A DNA stretch of 64,000 nt from positions 181,736 to 245,735 of the forward strand of contig NZ_RFFL01000005.1 of assembly GCF_003696285.1 (NCBI RefSeq), given 5' to 3'. Origin of the DNA: Stutzerimonas nitrititolerans. GTDB taxonomy: Bacteria > Pseudomonadota > Gammaproteobacteria > Pseudomonadales > Pseudomonadaceae. The position numbers were made by a program, and so were the translations under genes. Position 1 is the first letter of the stretch; every line of letters begins with the position of its first letter. This document shows, piece by piece, positions 40,539-50,200 of the stretch. Under the pieces are notes generated by a model. It made no database searches and was not told the DNA's origin. It worked only from the letters and a program-made list of their open reading frames with translations.

Positions 40539-42824
40539 CTACGCCGCCCGCAGCTTGCGTGCCGCAGCCACCATGTTCACCAGCGCCGCCTCGGTTTCCG
40601 GCCAGGCGCGGGTCTTCAGGCCGCAATCGGGGTTTACCCACAACCGCTCGGCGGGGATGCGCTCGGCAGCCTTCTGCAGCAGCCGGACCATCTCGTCCGC
40701 CTCGGGTACCCGCGGCGAATGGATGTCGTAAACCCCGGGCCCGATGTCGTTGGGATAGTCGAAGGCACGGAAGGCCTCGAGCAGCTCCATCTGCGAGCGC
40801 GACGTCTCGATGGTGATGACGTCGGCATCCATCGCGGCAATCGACTCGATCACATCGTTGAACTCGCTGTAGCACATGTGCGTGTGGATCTGCGTTTCAT
40901 CGCGCACGCCGCTGGCGCACAGGCGGAAGGCATCCACCGCCCAGTCGAGATAGTGCTGCCAGGCGGCGCGGCGCAGCGGCAGACCCTCGCGGAAGGCCGC
41001 CTCGTCGATCTGCACGATACGGATGCCGGCCGCTTCCAGATCGCAGACTTCGTCGCGAATGGCCAGTGCCAGCTGCCGCGCCTGCTGTTCGCGTGAAATA
41101 TCCTCGCGCGGGAAGGACCACATGAGCATGGTGACCGGGCCGGTGAGCATGCCCTTCACCACCTTGTCGGTCTGCTGCTGGGCGTAACGGATCCAGTCCA
41201 CCGTCATCGGCGCCGGACGACTCAGGTCGCCATGGATCACCGCCGGCTTGACGCAGCGCGAACCATAGCTCTGCACCCAGCCGAAGCGGGTGAAACTGTA
41301 GCCTTCGAGCTGCTCGGCGAAGTATTCGACCATGTCGTTGCGCTCCGCCTCGCCATGCACCAGCACGTCCAGCCCCAGTTGCTCCTGAATGGCGATCGCA
41401 CGGCGTATTTCCGCCTGCATGGCCTCGGTGTAGTCGCCTGCGGCCAGCGTGCCCTGCTTGAATGCCTGGCGCGCCAGGCGGATCGCTGGCGTCTGCGGGA
41501 AGGAGCCGATCGTGGTGGTCGGGAACAGCGGGAGCTGCAAGCCCGCACGCTGCAGTTCGATCCGCTCGGCGAAGCTCGAAGCCCGCTGGCTGTGCCGTGG
41601 CTTGATCGAGGCCAACCGCGCCTGCACGACGGGGTCATGAATGCGTGGCGATTGCGCGCGGCCGAGCTGCACGGCGCGGCTTTGCTGCAACGCCAGCAGT
41701 ATGTCGGGATCTTCCGGGGCCTCGATGGCACGCGCCAGGGCCGCGACCTCGGCGCACTTCTGCACGGCGAACGCCAGCCAGCTCTTCACTTCCGTATCCA
41801 GCTGATCTTCGCGCGTGAGGTCGACCGGGCTGTGCAGCAACGAGCAGGAAGGTGCGATCCACAAACGCTCCCCCAGGCGCTCGGCGGCATGCCGCGCCAC
41901 CTCCAGCGCCTTCTCCAGATCGCAGCGCCAGACGTTGCGGCCATTGACCAGGCCGAGGGAAAGGATCTTGTAGGCTGGCAGACGGTCGAGAATTACCGGG
42001 TACTGCTCCGGCGCGCGCACCAAGTCGATATGCAGGCCGTCGACCGGTAGCGCAGCGGCCAGCCCGAGGTTGTCTTCCAGGCCGCCGAAATAAGTGGCGA
42101 CCAGCTTCTTCAGCGGCGCGCGCTGGAGCAGGTTATAGGCGCGTTCGAAGGCATTCTTCCACTCCTGGGGCAGGTCCATCACCAGGATAGGTTCGTCGAT
42201 CTGCACCCACTCGACGCCCTGTGCCGCGAGGCGTTCGAGCACTTCGCCGTAGACGGGCAGCAGCCGCTCCAGCAGTTCCAGTTTGTCGAATGCCTCGCCC
42301 TTGGCCTTGCCCAGCCAGAGGAAGGTCAGCGGCCCGATCAGCACCGGCTTGATCCGATGCCCCAGCGCCAGGGCCTCCTCGACCTCGTCGAACAGCTGTG
42401 TCCAGGCCAGCTTGAACGACTGGTCCTGGGTGAACTCGGGCACCAGGTAGTGGTAGTTGGTATCGAACCACTTGGTCATCTCCTGCGCCTGCGAACCGCT
42501 GCCACAGCAACGCTTCGACACACCACGCGCCATGGCGAACAGGGTTTCCAGGGTCGGTTCGCCTTCGGCCGGACGGAAGCGCTGTGGGATCACATCGAAC
42601 ATCAGCGAATGGCTCAGCACCTGGTCGTACCAGGCGAAGTCGCCGACCGGCAGCAGCTCGATACCGGCATCCGCCTGCAGTTGCCAATGGGCGGCACGCA
42701 GTTCACGCCCGACCTGGCGCAACCCGGCCTCATCCAGATCGCCCTTCCAGTACGCCTCGAGCGCCTTCTTCAGTTCACGGTCGCGGCCGATGCGAGGGAA
42801 TCCCAGGGAGTGGGCAACAGGCAT
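40539..42824 (-). CDS. metE: Cobalamin-independent methionine synthase
   Basis: A 761-residue zinc enzyme that transfers a methyl group from 5-methyltetrahydropteroyl-triglutamate to homocysteine, the last step of methionine synthesis. The N-terminus [20 protein letters not shown] and the zinc ligands in [16 protein letters not shown] and [10 protein letters not shown] are present, as is [18 protein letters not shown]. The gene ends at a strong terminator. A near-consensus MetR box lies upstream and no cobalamin riboswitch is visible, which suggests MetR control. Confidence 0.98.
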   Translation of the reverse strand: MPVAHSLGFPRIGRDRELKKALEAYWKGDLDEAGLRQVGRELRAAHWQLQADAGIELLPVGDFAWYDQVLSHSLMFDVIPQRFRPAEGEPTLETLFAMARGVSKRCCGSGSQAQEMTKWFDTNYHYLVPEFTQDQSFKLAWTQLFDEVEEALALGHRIKPVLIGPLTFLWLGKAKGEAFDKLELLERLLPVYGEVLERLAAQGVEWVQIDEPILVMDLPQEWKNAFERAYNLLQRAPLKKLVATYFGGLEDNLGLAAALPVDGLHIDLVRAPEQYPVILDRLPAYKILSLGLVNGRNVWRCDLEKALEVARHAAERLGERLWIAPSCSLLHSPVDLTREDQLDTEVKSWLAFAVQKCAEVAALARAIEAPEDPDILLALQQSRAVQLGRAQSPRIHDPVVQARLASIKPRHSQRASSFAERIELQRAGLQLPLFPTTTIGSFPQTPAIRLARQAFKQGTLAAGDYTEAMQAEIRRAIAIQEQLGLDVLVHGEAERNDMVEYFAEQLEGYSFTRFGWVQSYGSRCVKPAVIHGDLSRPAPMTVDWIRYAQQQTDKVVKGMLTGPVTMLMWSFPREDISREQQARQLALAIRDEVCDLEAAGIRIVQIDEAAFREGLPLRRAAWQHYLDWAVDAFRLCASGVRDETQIHTHMCYSEFNDVIESIAAMDADVITIETSRSQMELLEAFRAFDYPNDIGPGVYDIHSPRVPEADEMVRLLQKAAERIPAERLWVNPDCGLKTRAWPETEAALVNMVAAARKLRAA

Positions 42825-42881
42825 AACGTCTCCAATTCATGTCGAGAAAAAGTTGGAGCGATTGTCCCTTGCCGACAGTCA

Positions 42882-42894
42882 TGAATAAATCTCA
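42882..42894. promoter_or_regulatory. Candidate MetR-binding site upstream of metE
   Basis: On the minus strand TGAG-ATTTA-TTCA differs at one position from the MetR consensus TGAA-N5-TTCA. It sits 57 bases before the metE start in an AT-rich intergenic stretch with further TGAA and TTCA half sites. Confidence 0.45.
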
Positions 42895-42991
42895 CATAAT
42901 TCACAACCAAAAACAAATTCACTCATAATGTGTGCGCTTTCGTATCCTCGCTGTTCTAACGGGCAGACTTTGCGCAGGCGCGGAACACACC

Positions 42992-43579
42992 ATGAACGCC
43001 GAGGAACCGGAAAATCTCCAGGCCCTGATCGAGAACCTGCGCCAGGCCGGCGAGGCCGACCAGCCGGTGAAGATCGAAAGCATGCTCCAGGCGACCGGCG
43101 AGCGCAGTGTCGGCGCGCTGCTACTGGTACCGGGCCTGCTGGTGTTGTCGCCGCTGTCGGGAATTCCGGGGCTGCCCAGCGTGTTCGCGGTCATGGTGAC
43201 GCTGATCGCCGGGCAGCTGCTGATGGGTCGACGGCACTTCTGGCTGCCGCAGTGGCTGCTGCAGCGCACCGCCTCCCGCAGCAAATACGACCGGGCGCTG
43301 GCGCTCCTGACGCGCCCCGCCGCGTTCGTCGACCGCCTGCTCCGCCCACGGCTGAAGTTCCTGACTCAGGGCCTGGCGGTACGTGGCAACGCGCTGCTGT
43401 GCATCGCGATCGCCGCGACCATGCCGCCACTGGAGATCATTCCCTTCGGCAACACCACGGCGGGCGCAGCCCTGAGCGTACTCGGCGTAGGCATGATGGC
43501 CCGCGACGGGCTGATGATCCTGCTGGCGATACTCTTCTTCCTGTCGCTGCTGTTCCTGATCAGCCGCATATGGCTATGA
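42992..43579 (+). CDS. Exopolysaccharide synthesis protein, ExoD family
   Basis: A 195-residue inner-membrane protein of the ExoD family, first described in rhizobia, where it affects exopolysaccharide and alkaline tolerance. ESMLQATGERSVGALLLVPGLLVLSPLSGIPGLP is the family region (residues 31-65) and several hydrophobic helices follow. The ATG at 42992 is preferred to an earlier frame at 42932. It lies between the metE promoter and metR. Confidence 0.86.
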   Translation: MNAEEPENLQALIENLRQAGEADQPVKIESMLQATGERSVGALLLVPGLLVLSPLSGIPGLPSVFAVMVTLIAGQLLMGRRHFWLPQWLLQRTASRSKYDRALALLTRPAAFVDRLLRPRLKFLTQGLAVRGNALLCIAIAATMPPLEIIPFGNTTAGAALSVLGVGMMARDGLMILLAILFFLSLLFLISRIWL

Positions 43580-43734
43580 GGTCGCCCCATACACTCCGCT
43601 CACGGTCGTAAGCCTGACTCGACAGTTTCTCCACACTGGGACACACTGCGCTGCGCCATGAGAATCGCTCATACGCTATACGTGATCGACCGCCTTCCAG
43701 GCCGCGATCCCAAAGAATTGCAGGGAGCCCCGGC

Positions 43735-44661
43735 ATGCTGGAAATACGCCACTTGAAAACCCTTCACGCACTGCGCGAAACCGACAGCCTGGTCGAGGCT
43801 GCCGAGCGCCTGCATCTGACCCAGTCGGCGCTGTCTCACCAGTTCAAGGAGCTGGAAGAGCGCCTGGGGTTGCAGCTGTTCGTGCGCAAGACCCGGCCGG
43901 TACGCTTCACCAGCGCCGGCCTGCGTCTTTTGCAGCTGGCAGATTCATTGCTGCCGCAACTGCGCAGCGCCGAGCGCGACCTGGCGCGCCTGGCCGGCGG
44001 CACGGCCGGCCGGTTGCACATGGCCATCGAATGCCACAGCTGCTTCCAGTGGCTGATGCCGACCATCGACCAGTTCCGCGATGCCTGGCCGGAGGTCGAG
44101 CTGGACCTCGCCTCGGGCTTCTCCTTCGCTCCGCTGCCGGCGCTGGCTCGCGGCGATCTGGACCTGGTGGTGACCTCCGATCCGGTCGAGCTGCCCGGCA
44201 TCACTTACGTGCCGCTGTTCACCTATGAAGCCATGCTGGCGGTGGCCAACCAGCACACCCTGGCCAGCCGGCCTCATGTCCGGCCTGAAGACCTGGTCAA
44301 CGAGACGCTGATCACCTATCCGGTTGAGCGCGACCGGCTGGATATCTTCACCCGCTTCCTCGAACCGGCCGATATCGAACCGGCGCAGGTACGCACCTCG
44401 GAACTCACGGTGATGATGATGCAGCTGGTGGCTTCGGGCCGCGGCGTGTGTTGCGTGCCCAACTGGGCGCTGCACGAGTACAGCGCGCGCGGCTACGTCA
44501 CGGCCAAGCGCCTGGGTGAGAAAGGCCTGTTCGCCACGCTGTTCGCCGGCATCCGCGCCGACATGCTGGATTCGCCCTTCATGCGCGATTTCCTGCTGAC
44601 CGCCAAGGACACCTCCTTCGCCACGCTGGAAGGCGTCAGCGCGGCGCAGAAAGGGCGCTAG
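43735..44661 (+). CDS. metR: LysR-family activator MetR
   Basis: A 308-residue LTTR activated by homocysteine that turns on metE and related genes. The N-terminal HTH reads LVEAAERLHLTQSALSHQFKELEERLG, and the effector domain includes IECHSCFQWLMPTIDQFRDAWPEVE, typical of MetR. The gene is near metE but separated by exoD; a candidate site is present before metE. Confidence 0.93.
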   Translation: MLEIRHLKTLHALRETDSLVEAAERLHLTQSALSHQFKELEERLGLQLFVRKTRPVRFTSAGLRLLQLADSLLPQLRSAERDLARLAGGTAGRLHMAIECHSCFQWLMPTIDQFRDAWPEVELDLASGFSFAPLPALARGDLDLVVTSDPVELPGITYVPLFTYEAMLAVANQHTLASRPHVRPEDLVNETLITYPVERDRLDIFTRFLEPADIEPAQVRTSELTVMMMQLVASGRGVCCVPNWALHEYSARGYVTAKRLGEKGLFATLFAGIRADMLDSPFMRDFLLTAKDTSFATLEGVSAAQKGR

Positions 44662-44674
44662 CGGCTCTTCGCGT

Positions 44675-45649
44675 TCAGCGGCGCTGACGACAGCACAGAT
44701 AGATCCCCAGCAAGCCTGCCGCCAACCCGCCGGCCAATAGCATCTTGCGCGGGTCATGGGCTTCGCCGCGCCAGCCACCATCGACTCGACGCTGGCCCAA
44801 CGCGGGATGAAACAGGTTGCCCGACGAAGTGGGCACGCGCTTCGCGCGCCCGAGCGCCATGCCCGTCAACAGGCCATACAGATGATCGAAGCCTGGCGTG
44901 ACGAAATGCGCGAAGCGCAGCAGTGTGGCCATGGCACCTACCGAAGTGGTGTGGCGTGGGTGCAGCGCCAGGCTGACCATCGCCGCGGCGACCTCGCGTG
45001 GATCGCTCAGCGGTGGCGGGGGTTGCAGCGAGCGGCCGGCGTAGTTGCCGCCATCGCGAAAGCCCGGGCTGTCGACGACCGAGGGATAGACGTCGCAGAT
45101 GTGAATGCCCGGCCACTGTCCGAGCTCGCTGCGTAGCGCGTGAGAGAAGCCACGCAGGCCGAACTTGGCGGCCGAATAAGCCACTGCGTAGGGCTGCGGC
45201 ACCCAGCTGCCGACCGAAAGCGTGTTGATCAGCACACCGGCGTTCTGCTGCTTGAAATAAGGCAGCACCACATGGGCACCGCGCAGATAGCCGAGCAGAT
45301 CGGTCTGTACCACCTGTTCGTGGGCATCCAGCGGCGTCTCGTCGAAAGCGCCCACCGCACCGACGCCGGCGTTGTTGATCCAGACGTCGATGCGCCCTTC
45401 TCCGAATGCTGCTGCGGCGCTGGCCAGCGCCTCCATGGACTCGTTGAGGGTGACGTCGGTCGGCACGGCCAGGGCTTCGCCACCCCGTTGTCGGCATTCC
45501 TCGACGGCTTCCTGCAACGCTTCCGCGTCACGCGCCGCGAGTACCAGACGTGCGCCCTGGCGGGCGAATGCATGTGCCGCCGCACGCCCGATGCCGCTGG
45601 AGGCGCCGGTGATCACCACCAGAGCGCCGTCGAGAGAAACTGGGTTCAT
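44675..45649 (-). CDS. SDR-family oxidoreductase with C-terminal membrane tail
   Basis: A 324-residue short-chain dehydrogenase/reductase. The Rossmann motif is VITGASSGIGRAAAH (TGxxxGIG), the NAG motif is NNAGVGAVG, and the catalytic Tyr/Lys is in YSAAKFGLRGFSHAL. The last 25 residues (MLLAGGLAAGLLGIYLCC) form a hydrophobic helix ending in basic residues, suggesting membrane attachment. The substrate is unknown. Confidence 0.87.
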   Translation of the reverse strand: MNPVSLDGALVVITGASSGIGRAAAHAFARQGARLVLAARDAEALQEAVEECRQRGGEALAVPTDVTLNESMEALASAAAAFGEGRIDVWINNAGVGAVGAFDETPLDAHEQVVQTDLLGYLRGAHVVLPYFKQQNAGVLINTLSVGSWVPQPYAVAYSAAKFGLRGFSHALRSELGQWPGIHICDVYPSVVDSPGFRDGGNYAGRSLQPPPPLSDPREVAAAMVSLALHPRHTTSVGAMATLLRFAHFVTPGFDHLYGLLTGMALGRAKRVPTSSGNLFHPALGQRRVDGGWRGEAHDPRKMLLAGGLAAGLLGIYLCCRQRR

Positions 45650-45718
45650 CCTCGTTCTCCAGGTTTGCTGTCAGTCCACAGAGGACAGTCGCAACCCGGC
45701 AAACATTCCCGCCAGCCG

Positions 45719-46543
45719 TCACACCATCTGCAGCGCGCGCTTGCGCCTGGGCGGTGGGAAAGCGCCATCGAGAATGCTCAGTTCCTCGTCGCTCAGGCGC
45801 AGCTCGGCCGCGGCGGCATTGGCACGCACGTGCACGGGATCGACCGCCTTCGGAATCACCAGCACGTTCGGCTGGCGCAGCGCCCAGGCCAGGGCCACCT
45901 GCCCCGGCTGCGCACCCTGGCGTCGCGCCACCTCGACGATGGCAGGATCCTGCAACAGGGAGCCGCCCTGTCCCACCGGGCAATAGGCCATGACCGGCAT
46001 GTCGTGCGCCTGGCAAAAAGGCAGCAGGTCGAACTCGATGCCGCGCTCCTCGGGGTTGTAGAGCACCTGGTTGGTCGCGCAGGCAGCGATATCCCCCAGC
46101 TCCTGCAGATCATCCACGTCGCAGTTGGACACACCCCAGCGGCGGATCTTGCCGGCTTCGCGCAGCCGCTCGAAGGCTTCCACGGTTTCCGCCAGCGGAT
46201 ACTGGCCGCGCCAGTGGAGCAGGTACAGATCGATGCAGTCGGTGCCCAGCCGCCGCAGGCTTCGCTCGCAGGCCTGGGGAACGCCCCGGCGGCTGGCATT
46301 GTGCGGATACACCTTGCTGACCAGGAAGACTCGCTCACGACGGCCCTGTATCGCCTCGCCGACCACTTCCTCGGCGCCGCCCTCGCCATACATCTCGGCG
46401 GTGTCGATCAGGGTCATGCCCAGCTCGATGCCCAGGCGCAGCGCGGCGATCTCCCGGCTGCGCTCGGCGGGATTCTCGCCCATGTGCCAGGTACCCTGGC
46501 CGACGACGGGCACCTCACCCTCGCCCAAACGAATCCTGCGCAT
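45719..46543 (-). CDS. Aldo/keto reductase
   Basis: A 274-residue NADPH-dependent reductase. MRRIRLGEGEVPVVGQGTWHMG, TLIDTAEMYGEGGAEE (Asp and Tyr of the tetrad), VYPHNASRR with the preceding Lys, and DLYLLHWRG (His) give a complete AKR active site, and the cofactor motif VIPKAVDP is present. It overlaps the upstream VOC gene by one base (TGATG), so the two are translated together. Confidence 0.9.
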   Translation of the reverse strand: MRRIRLGEGEVPVVGQGTWHMGENPAERSREIAALRLGIELGMTLIDTAEMYGEGGAEEVVGEAIQGRRERVFLVSKVYPHNASRRGVPQACERSLRRLGTDCIDLYLLHWRGQYPLAETVEAFERLREAGKIRRWGVSNCDVDDLQELGDIAACATNQVLYNPEERGIEFDLLPFCQAHDMPVMAYCPVGQGGSLLQDPAIVEVARRQGAQPGQVALAWALRQPNVLVIPKAVDPVHVRANAAAAELRLSDEELSILDGAFPPPRRKRALQMV

Positions 46544-47007
46544 CAACGAAGCTCCTCTGTCGTACTTGCGGACTCTGCGGGTTCGGCCCAGGGGTCGTAG
46601 GTTCCGAAGCTCCACAGGTGTCCTTCCAGGTCGCGGCAACTGAAGCCGCGACCACCATAATCCTCGTCCTTCAGCTCGACGACGATCTCCGCGCCTGCGG
46701 CCTTCGCCTGGGTGTAAAGCGCATCGGCGCTGTTGACCACCACGTAGATGCCCTGCGTCGAGGCGCCACCGATTTCGTCCGGCTGGCGCAGTTGGCGCGA
46801 GAACGCCGTATCGGTCACCGGGCCGAGCATCAGCATGCTGTTTCCGAACGTCAGCTGCGCATGGATGATGCCTGCCTGCGGGTCTTCGAAGACCCGTTGC
46901 CGCTGAAAATCGAAGGCCCGGCACAGCCACTCCAGCGCACTGGGTACATCACGATAACGCAGACAGGGAATCAGGTTGGCAGGGGTGTGCTTGCTGTGGA
47001 GAGACAT
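46543..47007 (-). CDS. VOC (glyoxalase/bleomycin-resistance) family protein
   Basis: A 154-residue VOC-fold protein. PCLRYRDVPSALEWLCRAFDF opens the first beta-alpha-beta unit, and GYGRGFSCRDLEGHLWSFGTY (Glu, His) closes it. Such proteins can be metal-dependent lyases, dioxygenases or binding proteins. Coupling to the aldo/keto reductase gene suggests a shared role in carbonyl or aldehyde metabolism, but there is no direct evidence. Confidence 0.87.
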   Translation of the reverse strand: MSLHSKHTPANLIPCLRYRDVPSALEWLCRAFDFQRQRVFEDPQAGIIHAQLTFGNSMLMLGPVTDTAFSRQLRQPDEIGGASTQGIYVVVNSADALYTQAKAAGAEIVVELKDEDYGGRGFSCRDLEGHLWSFGTYDPWAEPAESASTTEELR

Positions 47008-47089
47008 GACGGCTCCTTTGTTGGCGATGCGCTGTGGAATGACGACGCACTCTCTTCAGACCATCGACACCGCTGGCGTTCCCGCCTCG

Positions 47090-47725
47090 TCAGCCGCGTT
47101 CGCTCAGCCCGAGACGAATGCCGAGCCCGACCAGGATCGAACCCAGCAGTCGATCCAGCCACAGGCTCAAGCGCCGACTGCGGCGCAACGCGGCACTGGC
47201 CCGATTGGCCAGCAACACCAGCAGGCACTCCACGATGATCGCCACCACGACCACCAGCACGCCCAGAATCAGCAACTGCGTCGCCACCGCGCCGTGCTCG
47301 GGCCGCACGAACTGCGGCAGGAATGCCATGAAGAAAATCGCCGCCTTGGGATTGAGGATATCCACCAGGACGCCCTGGCGGTAAGCCTGCCAAGGCGTGG
47401 TTCGCGGCCCCGCCTCGAGCGTCCGGCGCGTGCCTTCGCCCGCCGAGCGCAACGCCTGGATGCCGAGATAAAGCAGGTAGGCCGCACCCAGGTACTTGAC
47501 CACCGTGAACGCCAGCGCCGAAGTCGCGAGGATGGCAGAGATGCCCAGCGCCGCGAAGGCCACGTGCACCAGCGCACCGCTGCACACGCCACAAGCGGAT
47601 GCGACACCGACCCGCCAGCCTCCTGCCAGGGTGCGCGACAGCACGTAGAGCAAATCCGGCCCGGGCGACAGATTGAGCGCGAGCGCAGCCGAAAAGAACA
47701 CCAGCCAGAACGTGGAATCGGACAT
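47090..47725 (-). CDS. LysE-family translocator
   Basis: A 211-residue amino-acid or metabolite exporter of the LysE/RhtB family with six helices. FFSAALALNLSPGPDLLYVLSRTLAGG is the family signature and GVLVDILNPKAAIFFMAFLPQFV the second. The Met at 47725 is used. It lies upstream of the VOC/AKR genes on the same strand, with an 82-base gap. Confidence 0.9.
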   Translation of the reverse strand: MSDSTFWLVFFSAALALNLSPGPDLLYVLSRTLAGGWRVGVASACGVCSGALVHVAFAALGISAILATSALAFTVVKYLGAAYLLYLGIQALRSAGEGTRRTLEAGPRTTPWQAYRQGVLVDILNPKAAIFFMAFLPQFVRPEHGAVATQLLILGVLVVVVAIIVECLLVLLANRASAALRRSRRLSLWLDRLLGSILVGLGIRLGLSERG

Positions 47726-48162
47726 GAGCACCTCGGGGCGGAAACGCCGTCAATCATGGCCTTTGCAAGAGGGGAAAGTGTAGACCGCGATCGTCGATTT
47801 CCGCTGCATCGAGGCTCCTTCTCTCCAGCGTCCAGGCCTCGCTTTAGCCTGTTTCGCGAAAATCTGTTAGGATTCGCCACCTTCGTAGCAAATGCATGCA
47901 AATCGCTGCGAATGGATCTCCCGGCATACGTCCGGTTCGTGGCTGCAGGGCCACAGCAATCGCGCCCTTGTGCGCTCAGCCTGTTGGTCTTTGGGCCGCC
48001 CCTTTTGCGGCCCCTCTCCCTGTCAGCCTTCTTGCTCGCAACCCCTCGAGACTGAGCTCGATCACTTCGCCCTGCGCGAAAAACGGGTTGCCATGACACC
48101 TGCCGATACCGGCCTTGCGTCGTGCCAGCGACGCCTGCGGTGAAAATGATAAGGAGAACGCC
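47726..48162 (+). other. 437-base leader/intergenic region before the sodium symporter gene
   Basis: No supported gene is present. It contains a hairpin GGGCCGC/GCGGCCC at 47993-48013 without a T-run, several short ORFs with no known similarity, and an AAGGAG ribosome-binding site at 48151-48156. A long 5' leader is possible. I matched it to no known riboswitch. Confidence 0.5.
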
Positions 48163-49839
48163 TTGTTTCAACTTTCCACTACCACGGTCGTGCTTTTGTT
48201 GTTCGGTTTCTACGGGCTGACCTTCCTCATGGCGCTACGCATTGGCGCCAAGAAAGAAAACGTCGATGGCTACATGGTCGCCAATGGCGCCATCGGCTTC
48301 GGCATGTCCGCGGCGAGCATGACCGCCACCTGGATATGGGCGGCATCCTTCTATGCCGCGGCCAGCTCGGGCTACAAGTACGGGCTATCCGGCGCGCTGC
48401 ACTACGGTTTCTGGGGCGCGCTGATGATTCTGTTCATCTACCCATTCGGCAAACGCTTCCGCGAACTCGCACCCCAGGCGCATACCCTCGCCGAAATCAT
48501 GCACGCCCGGCATGGCCGTTCCAGCCAGATGATCCTGGCCGGCTCCAACATCGTCGGCAGCATCATCAGCCTGATGGTCAACTTCACGGCCGCCGGCGCC
48601 CTGGTCGCCGTGCTGTCACCACTGAGCTTCATCCATGGGGTACTGATCGCCGGTTTCGGTGTGCTGTCCTACACACTCTGGTCCGGCTTCCGTTCATCGG
48701 TAATGACCGACTTCGGCCAGCTGATGGCCATGATCCTCGCGGCGGTCATCATCATTCCGATGATCTTCTTCACCCTGGGCGGGCCTCAGCTGTTCACCGA
48801 AGGCATGCCCCGACTGAATCTGGAACAAGCATCCTTCTTCTCCAAGACGGCGTTCCTCGAACAGGGCGCGCCGTTCTTCGTGGCCGTGCTGGCCTATGCC
48901 ATCGGCAACCAGACCATCGCCCAGCGCCTGTTCGCCGTACGCGAAGACCTGATCAAGCCGACCTTCATCACCGCCACCGTCGGCTACGGCGCCATCGTGA
49001 TCGGCCTCGGGATGCTGGGTTTCCTGGCGCTGCTGGCGGGCGTGCAACCCATGGATGGCGACCTCAACAACCTGATCCCGCAGATGGCCGCCACCTACCT
49101 GCCGCCCTTCGCGGTCGGCCTGCTGTTCATCATGGTGATAGGTTCGCTGTCCTCGACCGCCGACTCTGACCTCGCCGCTCTGTCCGCCCTCGTGATGACC
49201 GACATCTACGGCAAGAACCTGGCCCGCGGCCGGCCGAACCCCACCACCATGCTCTGGGTCGGACGCCTAACGATGATCACCGCGACGCTGATCGGAGTGA
49301 TCTTCGCCAGCATGAAGCTGGACATTCTCTCCATGCTGATCTTCGTCGGTGCGCTCTGGGGCGCCATCGTGTTTCCGGTGATCGCCAGCCTGTTCTGGAA
49401 CCGTGTCACCAATACCGCGTTCACCAGCGCCGTAGCCGTCGCTTTCCTGATGTTCGTGGTCACGCGCTTCGAGCTCGTTTCACTGCACGGCGCCATGGCG
49501 CTGTTCTTCGAGCTGCTCGCCACTCTCGGCGGCGGCGTGGTGATCGGTCTGATGGCCTTCGGCTTCTTCGGCCGTACCGCGGGCCTGGCGCTTGGCATTG
49601 TCGCCACACTGGTGCTGGCACCTTTCGCCATCGGTCACCTGCGCGACTACGCCGTGCTGCTCAGCTCGCTGACAGCCTATGGCGCCAGCGCCGTGGTCTG
49701 CACCGGCGTCAGCCTGCTTTCCAACGAGCGCTTCGATTTCGAGCGCATCGGCGAACGCGTGGTTGCCTTCCAGCACAGCGACAACAACGAATCCAACCCT
49801 GAAGAAAAGGAGATCAACGCATGTCCAGTTTCGCTCTGA
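48163..49839 (+). CDS. Sodium:solute symporter family protein
   Basis: A 558-residue SSS (SLC5-type) importer with about 13-14 helices, driving solute uptake with sodium. GAIGFGMSAASMTATWIWAASFYAAASSGY, FGKRFRELAPQAHTLAEIMHAR and VIGSLSSTADSDLAALSALVMTD are family segments; the last contains the sodium-site Ser residues. The start is TTG at 48163, set by AAGGAG 6 bases upstream and by no in-frame ATG nearby. The downstream small-subunit gene overlaps its 3' end by 19 bases. The substrate is unknown; the following Tsx-like channel hints at a nucleoside or related compound. Confidence 0.86.
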   Translation: MFQLSTTTVVLLLFGFYGLTFLMALRIGAKKENVDGYMVANGAIGFGMSAASMTATWIWAASFYAAASSGYKYGLSGALHYGFWGALMILFIYPFGKRFRELAPQAHTLAEIMHARHGRSSQMILAGSNIVGSIISLMVNFTAAGALVAVLSPLSFIHGVLIAGFGVLSYTLWSGFRSSVMTDFGQLMAMILAAVIIIPMIFFTLGGPQLFTEGMPRLNLEQASFFSKTAFLEQGAPFFVAVLAYAIGNQTIAQRLFAVREDLIKPTFITATVGYGAIVIGLGMLGFLALLAGVQPMDGDLNNLIPQMAATYLPPFAVGLLFIMVIGSLSSTADSDLAALSALVMTDIYGKNLARGRPNPTTMLWVGRLTMITATLIGVIFASMKLDILSMLIFVGALWGAIVFPVIASLFWNRVTNTAFTSAVAVAFLMFVVTRFELVSLHGAMALFFELLATLGGGVVIGLMAFGFFGRTAGLALGIVATLVLAPFAIGHLRDYAVLLSSLTAYGASAVVCTGVSLLSNERFDFERIGERVVAFQHSDNNESNPEEKEINACPVSL

Positions 49840-49952
49840 CTGCCTACGTCCTGATATGGCCTGTATTGGCCACCATGGTCCTGACGGTACTCTGCATCGG
49901 CCTGGTCCGCGACATCCGCACAGCCAGGCGCACCGGGAACGATATGATCTGA
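49821..49952 (+). CDS. Putative transporter small subunit (43 residues)
   Basis: MSSFALTAYVLIWPVLATMV followed by a hydrophobic stretch and the charged end DIRTARRTGNDMI. One transmembrane helix occupies most of it. The pattern is that of the small conserved proteins encoded directly after sodium:solute symporters in Pseudomonas and annotated as transporter small subunits. The ATG lies inside the symporter gene, overlapping by 19 bases in another frame; AAGGAG is 8 bases upstream. It probably assembles with the symporter. Confidence 0.8.
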   Translation: MSSFALTAYVLIWPVLATMVLTVLCIGLVRDIRTARRTGNDMI

Positions 49953-49961
49953 TCGGTTGCT

Positions 49962-50007
49962 CCATGAACACGAAAGCCCGCAATGATGCGGGCTTTCGTG
50001 TTCATGG
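49962..50007 (+). terminator. Terminator-like perfect 21-bp hairpin after the symporter operon
   Basis: A perfect inverted repeat of 21 bases (arms 49962-49982 and 49987-50007) with loop ATGA. The inner core AAAGCCCGCA/TGCGGGCTTT is a typical rho-independent terminator; the extra outer 11 base pairs are unusual. Confidence 0.75.
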
Positions 50008-50200
50008 ATGTCGAGTAATCTCGATAAGCATCGCAGGCCCAGCGACATCTGCGCCGTAGCGTGGGTTGAGCGTCGTGCAGGTCACTGAATACTCCGCCTT
50101 GCCGATGGGATAACATTCGCGCCCGGCGGCAACTGCGCTGGGTTACCACGGAATATGCCGACCTTAGAACCTGCCCTCACTGCACCACGGAAGATCACAC

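Noticed and set aside
42825..42991. Cobalamin riboswitch upstream of metE
   Set aside because: The gap is short and I find no conserved cobalamin-box sequence; a MetR site explains control better.
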